This document shows, piece by piece, positions 9,920 to 18,300 of a stretch of DNA of 52,162 nucleotides (within the stretch, counting starts at the first letter, position 1; each line of letters opens with the position of its first letter). The translations under genes and the position numbers were made by a program. Source of the stretch: Mesostigma viride (lineage: Eukaryota; Streptophyta; Mesostigmatophyceae; Mesostigmatales; Mesostigmataceae); the NCBI GenBank assembly GCA_009746045.1, contig RPFO01000792.1, positions 1-52,162 on the forward strand, written 5' to 3'. Under the pieces are notes generated by a model. It worked only from the letters and a program-made list of their open reading frames with translations. It was not told where the DNA came from and did no database searches.

Positions 9920-10050
9920 CCTGACCTCCAAGGTGCACAGGTTTTAGTTACGTTAAATAGTGCCGGAACCTTTTGCCGCCTGAGGCAAATCGGTCCGTCA
10001 CACTATTTTGCCCGGAATAACCACTTCCGAGCACCCAAGTTCATACGGCC

Positions 10051-10781
10051 GGTGTGTGTACGTGTGTGTGCAGCCGCCCCTTGCGTGCGCGGTGTATGTA
10101 CGTGTGTGTGCAGTTGCCCCTTGCGTGCGCGGTGGATGTACGTGTGTGTGCAGCCGGCCCTTGCGTGCGCGGTGTGTGTACATGTGAGTGCAGCTGCCCC
10201 AAGCGTGCGCGGTGTGTGTACATGTGTGTGCAGTTGCCCCTTGCGTGCGCGGTGGATGTACGTGTGTGTGCAGCCGCCCCTTGCGTGCGCGGTGTAGGTA
10301 CGTGTGTGTGCAGCCGCCCCAAGCGTGCGCGGTGTGTGTACGTGTGTGTGCACTCGCCCCTTGCGTGCGCGGTGGATGTACATGTGTGTGCAGCCGCCCC
10401 TTGCGTGCATGGTGTATGTCCATGTGTGGGCAGTTGCCCCTTGCGTGCGCGGTGTATGTACATGTTTTTGCACTCGCCCCTTGCGTGCATGGTGTATGTA
10501 TGTGTGTGTGCAGCCGCCCCTTGCGTGCGCGGTGGATGTACGTGTGTGTGCAGCCACCCCTTTCGTGCGCGGTGTATGTACATGTGAGTGCCGTCGCCCC
10601 AAGCGTGCATTTTGTGTGTAAGTGTGTGTGCAGCAGCCCCTTGCGTGCGCGGTGTATGTACGTGTGTGTGCAGCCGCCCCGTGGTTGCGCGGTGGATGTA
10701 CATGTGAGTGGAGCCGGTCCTTGCGTGCGCGGTGTATGTACGTGTGTGTGCAGCCGCCCCTTGCGTGCGTGGTGTGTGTAC
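10051..10781 (+). repeat. 40-bp satellite (block 1, right part)
   Basis: Continuation of block 1 after the fold-back element, colinear with 46364-47094. It ends in GTGTGTGTAC, whose last five bases (10777-10781, TGTAC) are the left target duplication of element A. Confidence 0.95.
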
Positions 10782-10993
10782 TGTTAGGGATATTATATCC
10801 ACCTGGCCACAACATATCCCAGCCTGATTTATTTCTTGTTGGATTTATTACTTATGGACTGAGAATTTGATAGCTTTGATAAGCTAGATGAATTGGGCTT
10901 AATGAGCTGATCAATATTCATGTGCCATAGTCCTATACTTGGACATGGATGACTTGTAACCTGAGTCAGCCTAGTAGCATCACGTATTTGATT

Positions 10994-11121
10994 GACAAGT
11001 GGTGCTATGGCCTATTGGACAAGTGTTTGGTCCATGAGCTGACAAGTGTTGGCAGCTCATGATGACACATGTTATGACTTACATGATGACAAGTGGGTAG
11101 ACTCATTGCATGACACTTGTC
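10994..11121 (+). promoter_or_regulatory. GACAAGTG repeats in the U3 of element A
   Basis: The octamer GACAAGTG occurs at 10994, 11018, 11041 and 11088, and inverted as CACTTGTC at 11114-11121. Repetition within an LTR U3 suggests a protein-binding module; the factor is unknown. The same motifs recur in all LTR copies of this family. Confidence 0.45.
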
Positions 11122-11224
11122 ACTCCAAGGAGAAGAGATGTGTCACTTTATTAATCATGTTATGTGGCACATTATTATGTAGACACTTGGCATCTAGCTA
11201 TTATGCCAGCTCATTGGATCATGT

Positions 11225-11318
11225 CTAGAATGTTCTAGGAATGTTCTAAGAATATGCCAGGAATATTCCTGGAATATACTGAGAATATGCTGGGAATATG
11301 CTAGGAATATGCTAGGAT
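11225..11318 (+). promoter_or_regulatory. clustered GAA/TTC inverted motifs, heat-shock-element-like
   Basis: GAANNTTC occurs at 11228-11235, 11239-11246 and 11261-11268. The last lies inside a perfect 16-bp palindrome, CCAGGAATATTCCTGG (11257-11272), and is followed by repeats of GAATATGCTRG. Spacing between GAANNTTC blocks is not the ideal two bases throughout, so heat-shock-factor binding is an inference. Confidence 0.4.
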
Positions 11319-11377
11319 GTTTCTACAAGCTTCTGTGATGATGTCATTGCTGATGTCATCCTTCCTAGCCTAAAAGT

Positions 11378-11385
11378 TATAAAAG
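11378..11385 (+). promoter_or_regulatory. TATA box of element A LTR
   Basis: TATAAAAG lies 596 bp into the LTR, followed by GGAAACTGCCCC. The same octamer sits at the same offset in copy 3 (47691-47698). Confidence 0.7.
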
Positions 11386-11466
11386 GAAACTGCCCCCTAA
11401 GGGCAGGTACCTCCATTTCACCTCCATTCAACCTCCATTCAAGCTCTTCTCCAACTATTATATTCT

Positions 11467-11472
11467 AATAAA
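11467..11472 (+). promoter_or_regulatory. polyadenylation signal of element A LTR
   Basis: AATAAA about 85 bp downstream of the TATA box, the usual position for the R-region signal of an LTR. Confidence 0.6.
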
Positions 11473-11599
11473 GCCATTTATTCTTCCACGTAAATTGTCT
11501 TCAACCTCTCTTTCTTTCAGCACCTGCAAGGTGTGTGGGTAGCAAGGCCAAGCACAAGGCATTGTGTAAAACCCATTAGTTTCCTCTACTTTTCAAACA

Positions 11600-11612
11600 T
11601 GGTATCGGAGGT
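11600..11612 (+). other. primer-binding site, initiator-Met tRNA type
   Basis: TGGTATCGGAGGT begins directly after the LTR. It matches the plant-style iMet site TGGTATCAGAG except for one A-to-G change. It is expected to prime minus-strand cDNA synthesis. Confidence 0.8.
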
Positions 11613-11682
11613 TTGTTACTGAGGAACAAGAAGACCACTGTGAACCCAGAGACATCCAGTTCCATTGGCGACTGAAGACACC

Positions 11683-13347
11683 ATGGCTACCAAGGAAGCG
11701 TGCTACAAGCAATTCCGGGCAACAAGCAAGTCCATCACAACGTTTGATGGGCGGTCTCTGAGGAAATGGGAAGAAATCAAGGCTGTGTTGAAGGCCTTAG
11801 CATCGGCCTATTGTGACCTGGTCAAGGTCCTAACTGGAGAGGAGGATTCGCTAAAGGAGGTCAAGACTGCGCTGCTGGAGGCGGAGGAGCTACTGCACGG
11901 AAGGCGTTCTGCTCAAGCAAAGAAGGAGGGCTCCCCTAACGGCCAGGTTTTCCACACTACTACGAAGAAAAGTGGAGGAAAGAGGCGGTGCAATTACTGC
12001 AAGAAGGCCGGGCACGTGGACACCCAGTGCTGGGAGAAGCATCCGGAGCTGAAGCAAGAACGCAAGAACAAGGCAACGCGACGGAACCAAGCGAGAATGG
12101 AGCACTCACCAGGTGCCAGCGAGGCGCGTATCACCGAGGAGGCTGCGGAGCGGTCCGGCTTCGTCTTCGCCACCATCGCCGAGTCGCCATCGCCGTCGGA
12201 TGCTGCTGCACTCACGCAGTATGAAAAGAAAGCACCGACCAGCTGGGTGCTGGATTCCGCAGCGAGCTGTCACATGACGCCATGCCCGTCGGATTTCGTG
12301 TGCCTGCACCCTCATGACAGGGAAATCGCCGGCTCAGGCGGCCAACTGAAGGCGACAGCCATCGGGACTGTCAAACTGAAGCTGCCGGGTCAGGACGCGG
12401 ACGTGCACCTCCAAAACGCGCTGCTCGTTCCCAGGCTGAGCACCCGACTTCTATCAGTCGGCCAGCTCGTCAAGGATGGCCACAAGGTCGACCTCGCCCA
12501 GCGGGTTGCTGTGCTGGACAGCAGGCACTGCAGCATCGGGACGAGGAACAACACCTACTTTTTGCCCGCGCACGGTGCGGACGCAGCGATGGACGCCATC
12601 CCAGAGCTGAAATCGTCGGCGACGAGCTTCAAGAACGACGCTGCCTGTCAAGGGCAGAAAATGGCGAGCAGCGAGCGCAGCATCTCACGTGCCTCGGGAC
12701 ACGCGGCGGAGTGGCTGGCCGTGGGCCTAACGGTCATACTGGCCATGCTTGCCCGTGTATGCGGGATCGGGGGCGGCCTACTGGGCATTACTCGCACACT
12801 GCGTGGCTTTATATACTCTGCGCCGGCCCAGTGGAAGTTCACGCCAATTCGAGAAGTTTCCAGCGCAATGGAGAAGTCCGTGTCAGACGCTGAAGTACTT
12901 CCAGAAACTGCGGTCCAGAACAGCCCAGTGCAGGCGGAGCGCGTTGTCGCCGCCAGCATACCAGGTGATACTGGTGCTAGTAACCAAAGTCCGGCGACCA
13001 GACCAAAGGCGCGGCGCATGAACGCTGCCAGCCTAACTGAGGGGGAACAAATTCGTGGCGCAAGGGCGAAATCGACCAAGCTGCAAAATTTTTCCAAGTC
13101 CTGGACTGCCAAGTCCGGTGCTGGCGCGAGGCCTCGAGCGAGCCGACAACGACGTGGACAGCGACCTGTCAGCCAAAGTGCGGTCAAGCACCAACGGTCA
13201 AGTCGACTGCAAAATGCTGCCAAGGCATCACGTCGGTCAGTTGACGGTGTTCGGCCAGGCCATGGCATTTGCAATTGCGCTAGCTGCAACGACCCTTGGA
13301 AATTGTCGCCCAGGATGCACAGACCCCACTTCTCAAGGTTGCCCTAA
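11683..13347 (+). CDS. gag: Gag-protease protein of element A copy 1
   Basis: 554 codons from an ATG in strong context (CACCATGG) to TAA 13345-13347. An in-frame TTG upstream at 11665 is not needed. Domains: short helical Gag region; CCHC zinc knuckle CX2CX4HX4C at residues 103-116 with the CWEKHPEL context common after knuckles of Copia elements; Copia protease signature W-x2-DSAAS-x-H at 188-197, where the usual DSGAS has Gly replaced by Ala; a pre-integrase-like LLSVGQL segment about 257-294. Residues about 344-375 are strongly hydrophobic and could span a membrane. The C-terminus differs from copy 3 because of one extra A at 13085-13088, and the basic tail here is probably out of frame. 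No integrase or RT follows. Confidence 0.85.
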   Translation: MATKEACYKQFRATSKSITTFDGRSLRKWEEIKAVLKALASAYCDLVKVLTGEEDSLKEVKTALLEAEELLHGRRSAQAKKEGSPNGQVFHTTTKKSGGKRRCNYCKKAGHVDTQCWEKHPELKQERKNKATRRNQARMEHSPGASEARITEEAAERSGFVFATIAESPSPSDAAALTQYEKKAPTSWVLDSAASCHMTPCPSDFVCLHPHDREIAGSGGQLKATAIGTVKLKLPGQDADVHLQNALLVPRLSTRLLSVGQLVKDGHKVDLAQRVAVLDSRHCSIGTRNNTYFLPAHGADAAMDAIPELKSSATSFKNDAACQGQKMASSERSISRASGHAAEWLAVGLTVILAMLARVCGIGGGLLGITRTLRGFIYSAPAQWKFTPIREVSSAMEKSVSDAEVLPETAVQNSPVQAERVVAASIPGDTGASNQSPATRPKARRMNAASLTEGEQIRGARAKSTKLQNFSKSWTAKSGAGARPRASRQRRGQRPVSQSAVKHQRSSRLQNAAKASRRSVDGVRPGHGICNCASCNDPWKLSPRMHRPHFSRLP

Positions 13348-14488
13348 TGTTTTGTCTGTGGGAAATGAACTTGTATGTCGACTTTTGTGTCGTGTTTGCT
13401 GGAATTTGTGAGGCGCCGTAAGCCTGCGTTCTCTGGTTCTTTCTTTGTGTTCTTCCAGCAATTATGTGCTTATTTTGCCATGCGTTCAGTGGCAATGGCC
13501 CACGCATTTTGGTATTGTTCCCACGAGACGTTTTCTACGTACCTGGAGTGTATATCCAGAGTTTTTGCACGCTATTTGTGGCACTGGTCTGCGGCGTAGT
13601 GAAGCGCCGTTGTATCGTCGTCTACGACTTGTTTTCGTAAGTAAAGTGCCTGTGACGCGTGTGTTATTTTGTTTTGTGCTGAGAGCATTGCTTTTATGCA
13701 AGTGTTTACGTCCTTTGTGTCGAATTCGGCTGTGCATTTCGGCATAGCCTGTAATGTCGGACGTAATGTTTACTCTCGGGCACTGATTTGTGAATCGTGA
13801 CGAAGTAATCGTTACCTGTGTTCGCCTTTGTGGCGGTAATGTATTGCACGTCCTGTTTTCTTTGCTATGAAGCTTGTTTATCTGTTATGGCCACTGTGTT
13901 TTGTGTTGAAGGTTGTATTGTACCTTGTTTGTGTGGCATTTGTTGCCAATATGTTTGTTTGCTCACCCCGTTTATTTGGCGTAAAACGTGATGTTGGTGT
14001 CATTTATTGTGTGAGATGGCGTATGTTATGTTGCTCCGTGTGTGTACAGCACGTATTGTTGCCGTTGCCCTACCTCTATACCGTTTGGGTTAGCTCATAG
14101 GGACTTTCTTTGTTGGCATGTGTTGCCGTATTATATGTGTGGGACTGTGTGCCCCTATCGTGTCCATGGGCAGCCGCTTTGAGTGAGGGGGGAATGTAGC
14201 ATCTAGAGCACTTTTTCCAACTAAGGGTTGGGTATCAGCCATCCAGGATGGGCAGCTAGTGCGTCGCTGCTATGGTTGGACACTCATTCGCGTTGCCGGG
14301 GGGGACGGATCAGTGGCGGTAGTGCGGCTCATGACCGCATGTTGGAGCTTCAAGCGTTTCACGAGGACGGCGTCTTCATTTTCAGTTGCACCATGCTAGC
14401 AACTGGACGGCATGCTACGAGCATGTGGTTAAGGGGGGTGTTGAGATTCCACCTACCCAGACATCTTTTGCATTGTGCCCATGTGGCT
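13348..14488 (+). other. non-coding interior of element A copy 1
   Basis: 1.1 kb, T-rich, without recognisable domains. Short open frames occur (for example 13867-14100, hydrophobic), but the corresponding frame in copy 3 is shifted by a small deletion, so none is supported as a gene. Near the end lies a second purine tract, AAGGGGGG (14431-14438), followed by TGTTGAGATTCCACC, an imperfect copy of the true LTR start 58 bp downstream. Confidence 0.6.
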
Positions 14489-14496
14489 AAGGGGGG
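14489..14496 (+). other. polypurine tract of element A copy 1
   Basis: AAGGGGGG directly abuts the TG of the 3' LTR and would prime plus-strand synthesis. A near-identical tract lies 58 bp upstream. Confidence 0.8.
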
Positions 14497-15314
14497 TGTT
14501 AGGGATATTATATCCACCTGGCCACAACATATCCCAGCCTGATTTATTTCTTGTTGGATTTATTACTTATGGACTGAGAATTTGATAGCTTTGATAAGCT
14601 AGATGAATTGGGCTTAATGAGCTGATCAATATTCATGTGCCATAGTCCTATACTTGGACATGGATGACTTGTAACCTGAGTCAGCCTAGTAGCATCACGT
14701 ATTTGATTGACAAGTGGTGCTATGGCCTATTGGACAAGTGTTTGGTCCATGAGCTGACAAGTGTTGGCAGCTCATGATGACACATGTTATGACTTACATG
14801 ATGACAAGTGGGTAGACTCATTGCATGACACTTGTCACTCCAAGGAGAAGAGATGTGTCACTTTATTAATCATGTTATGTGGCACATTATTATGTAGACA
14901 CTTGGCATCTAGCTATTATGCCAGCTCATTGGATCATGTCTAGAATGTTCTAGGAATGTTCTAAGAATATGCCAGGAATATTCCTGGAATATACTGAGAA
15001 TATGCTGGGAATATGCTAGGAATATGCTAGGATGTTTCTACAAGCTTCTGTGATGATGTCATTGCTGATGTCATCCTTCCTAGCCTAAAAGTTATAAAAG
15101 GAAACTGCCCCCTAAGGGCAGGTACCTCCATTTCACCTCCATTCAACCTCCATTCAAGCTCTTCTCCAACTATTATATTCTAATAAAGCCATTTATTCTT
15201 CCACGTAAATTGTCTTCAACCTCTCTTTCTTTCAGCACCTGCAAGGTGTGTGGGTAGCAAGGCCAAGCACAAGGCATTGTGTAAAACCCATTAGTTTCCT
15301 CTACTTTTCAAACA
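14497..15314 (+). repeat. 3' LTR of element A copy 1 (818 bp)
   Basis: Same length as the 5' LTR with no difference seen by eye. It is followed by the right target duplication TGTAC at 15315-15319. Confidence 0.95.
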
Positions 15315-18300
15315 TGTACATGTAAGTGCAGCCGCCCCTTGCGTGCGCGGTGTATGTACGTGTGTGTGCAGCCGCCCCAAGCGTGCGCGGTGTGTGTACA
15401 TGTGAGTGCAGCTGCCCCAAGCGTGCGCGGTGTGTGTACATGTGTGTGCAGTTGCCCCTTGCGTGCGCGGTGGATGTACGTGTGTGTGCATGCCGGCAAT
15501 TGCGTGCATGGTGTGTGTACGTGTGTGTGCAGCCGCCCCTTGCGTGCGCGGTGTGTGTACGTGTGTGTGCACTCGCCCCTTGCGTGCGCGGTGGATGTAC
15601 ATGTGTGTGCAGCCGCCCCTTGCGTGCATGGTGTATGTCCATGTGTGGGCAGTTGCCCCTTGCGTGCGCGGCGTATGTACATGTTTTTGCACTCGCCCCT
15701 TGCGTGCATGGTGTATGTATGTGTGTGTGCAGCCGCCCCTTGCGTGCGCGGTGGATGTACGTGTGTGTGCAGCCACCCCTTTCGTGCGCGGTGTATGTAC
15801 ATGTGAGTGCCGTCGCCCCAAGCGTGCATTTTGTGTGTAAGTGTGTGTGCAGCAGCCCCTTGCGTGCGCGGTGTATGTACGTGTGTGTGCAGCCGCCCCG
15901 TGGTTGCGCGGTGGATGTACATGTGAGTGGAGCCGGTCCTTGCGTGCGCGGTGTATGTACGTGTGTGTGCAGCCGCCCCTTGCGTGCGCGGTGTAGGTAC
16001 GTATGTGTGCAGCCGCCCCTTGCGTGCGCGGTGTATGTACGTGTGTGTGCAGCCGCCCCAAGCGTGCGCGGTGTGTGTACATGTGAGTGCAGCTGCCCCA
16101 AGCGTGCGCGGTGTGTGTACATGTGTGTGCAGTTGCCCCTTGCGTGCGCGGTGGATGTACGTGTGTGTGCATGCCGGCAATTGCGTGCATGGTGTGTGTA
16201 CGTGTGTGTGCAGCCGCCCCTTGCGTGCGCGGTGTGTGTACATGTGAGTGCCGTCGCCCCAAGCGTGCATTTTGTGTGTAAGTGTGTGTGCAGCCGCCCC
16301 TTGCGTGCGCGGTGTAGGTACGTGTGTGTGCAGCCGCCCCAAGCGTGCGCGGTGTATGTACGTGTGTGTGCAGCCGCCCCAAGCGTGCGCGGTGTGTGTA
16401 CATGTGAGTGCAGCTGCCCCAAGCGTGCGCGGTGTGTGTACATGTGTGTGCAGTTGCCCCTTGCGTGCGCGGTGGATGTACGTGTGTGTGCATGCCGGCA
16501 ATTGCGTGCATGGTGTGTGTACGTGTGTGTGCAGCCGCCCCTTGCGTGCGCGGTGTGTGTACGTGTGTGTGCACTCGCCCCTTGCGTGCGCGGTGGATGT
16601 ACATGTGTGTGCAGCCGCCCCTTGCGTGCATGGTGTATGTCCATGTGTGGGCAGTTGCCCCTTGCGTGCGCGGTGTATGTACATGTTTTTGCACTCGCCC
16701 CTTGCGTGCATGGTGTATGTATGTGTGTGTGCAGCCGCCCCTTGCGTGCGCGGTGGATGTACGTGTGTGTGCAGCCACCCCTTTCGTGCGCGGTGTATGT
16801 ACATGTGAGTGCCGTCGCCCCAAGCGTGCATTTTGTGTGTAAGTGTGTGTGCAGCAGCCCCTTGCGTGCGCGGTGTATGTACGTGTGTGTGCAGCCGCCC
16901 CGTGGTTGCGCGGTGGATGTACATGTGAGTGGAGCCGGTCCTTGCGTGCGCGGTGTATGTACGTGTGTGTGCAGCCGCCCCTTGCGTGCGCGGTGTAGGT
17001 ACGTATGTGTGCAGCCGCCCCTTGCGTGCGCGGTGTATGTACGTGTGTGTGCAGCCGCCCCAAGCGTGCGCGGTGTGTGTACATGTGAGTGCAGCTGCCC
17101 CAAGCGTGCGCGGTGTGTGTACATGTGTGTGCAGTTGCCCCTTGCGTGCGCGGTGGATGTACGTGTGTGTGCATGCCGGCAATTGCGTGCATGGTGTGTG
17201 TACGTGTGTGTGCAGCCGCCCCTTGCGTGCGCGGTGTGTGTACATGTGAGTGCCGTCGCCCCAAGCGTGCATTTTGTGTGTAAGTGTGTGTGCAGCCGCC
17301 CCTTGCGTGCGCGGTGTAGGTACGTGTGTGTGCAGCCGCCCCAAGCGTGCGCGGTGTGTGTACGTGTGTGTGCAGCCGCCCCAAGCGTGCGCGGTGTGTG
17401 TACATGTGAGTGCAGCTGCCCCAAGCGTGCGCGGTGTGTGTACATGTGTGTGCAGTTGCCCCTTGCGTGCGCGGTGGATGTACGTGTGTGTGCATGCCGG
17501 CAATTGCGTGCATGGTGTGTGTACGTGTGTGTGCAGCCGCCCCTTGCGTGCGCGGTGTGTGTACGTGTGTGTGCACTCGCCCCTTGCGTGCGCGGTGTAT
17601 GTACGTGTGTGTGCAGCCGCCCCTTGCGTGCGCGGTGTAGGTACGTGTGTGTGCAGCCGCCCCAAGCGTGCGCGGTGTATGTATGTGTGTGTGCAGCCGC
17701 CCCTTGCGTGCGCGGTGGATGTACGTGTGTGTGCAGCCACCCCTTTCGTGCGCGGTGTATGTACATGTGAGTGCCGTCGCCCCAAGCGTGCATTTTGTGT
17801 GTAAGTGTGTGTGCAGCAGCCCCTTGCGTGCGCGGTGTATGTACGTGTGTGTGCAGCCGCCCCGTGGTTGCGCGGTGGATGTACATGTGAGTGGAGCCGG
17901 TCCTTGCGTGCGCGGTGTATGTACGTGTGTGTGCAGCCGCCCCTTGCGTGCGTGGTGTGTGTACATGTAAGTGCAGCCGCCCCTTGCGTGCGCGGTGTAT
18001 GTACGTGTGTGTGCAGCCGTCCCTTGCGTGCGCGGTGTGTGTACGTGTGTGTGCAGCCGCCCCTTGCGTGCATGGTGAGTGTAAGTGTGTGTGCAGCCGC
18101 CCCTTGCGTGCGCGGTGTAGGTACGTATGTGTGCAGCCGCCCCTTGCGTGCGCGGTGTATGTACGTGTGTGTGCAGCCGCCCCAAGCGTGCGCGGTGTGT
18201 GTACATGTGAGTGCAGCTGCCCCAAGCGTGCGCGGTGTGTGTACATGTGTGTGCAGTTGCCCCTTGCGTGCGCGGTGGATGTACGTGTGTGTGCATGCCG

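Larger units (their letters stand above)
9608..10050. mobile_element. 443-bp fold-back/MITE-like insertion with tRNA-like core
   Basis: A repeat R of about 103-112 bp occurs three times: forward 9608-9710, inverted 9711-9821, forward 9939-10050. The last two act as long terminal inverted repeats round a 117-bp core (9822-9938). The paralogous satellite is uninterrupted at 46363/46364, which defines the insert exactly. No target duplication is visible. No transposase is encoded, so the element would be non-autonomous. It could be a MITE with an extra solo terminal repeat, or a fold-back element. Confidence 0.8.
10782..11599 (+). repeat. 5' LTR of element A copy 1 (818 bp)
   Basis: It starts TGTTAGGGATATTATATCC and ends TTTTCAAACA just before the primer site. 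The U3 part carries repeated GACAAGTG and GAA/TTC motifs, then a TATA box and AATAAA, so it should act as promoter and polyadenylation region. Confidence 0.95.
10782..15314 (+). mobile_element. element A copy 1: complete non-autonomous Copia-type LTR element (4533 bp)
   Basis: Two 818-bp LTRs, no difference seen by eye, with TG...CA ends, flanked by the 5-bp duplication TGTAC (10777-10781 and 15315-15319). An initiator-Met-type primer site follows the 5' LTR and a purine tract precedes the 3' LTR. The interior encodes only Gag with a Copia-type protease; integrase, RT and RNase H are absent. This resembles the GAG-only or TR-GAG class of non-autonomous elements, which would depend on an autonomous partner. 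Matching LTRs imply recent insertion or later conversion. Confidence 0.93.

Noticed and set aside
9822-9938. Intact or permuted tRNA gene in the fold-back core
   Set aside because: The B-box is exact, but the acceptor halves do not pair in the order tried and no properly placed A box is seen.
11046-11228. 60-codon open frame present in every element A LTR
   Set aside because: It starts at GTG, lies in the U3 upstream of the TATA box, and its conservation is explained by the near-identical LTRs.
11665-11682. Start of element A Gag at TTG 11665
   Set aside because: An ATG in strong context lies six codons downstream at 11683.
13867-14100. Small hydrophobic open frame after the element A gag frame
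   Set aside because: The matching region of copy 3 has a deletion at the start that changes the frame, so it is not conserved as a protein.
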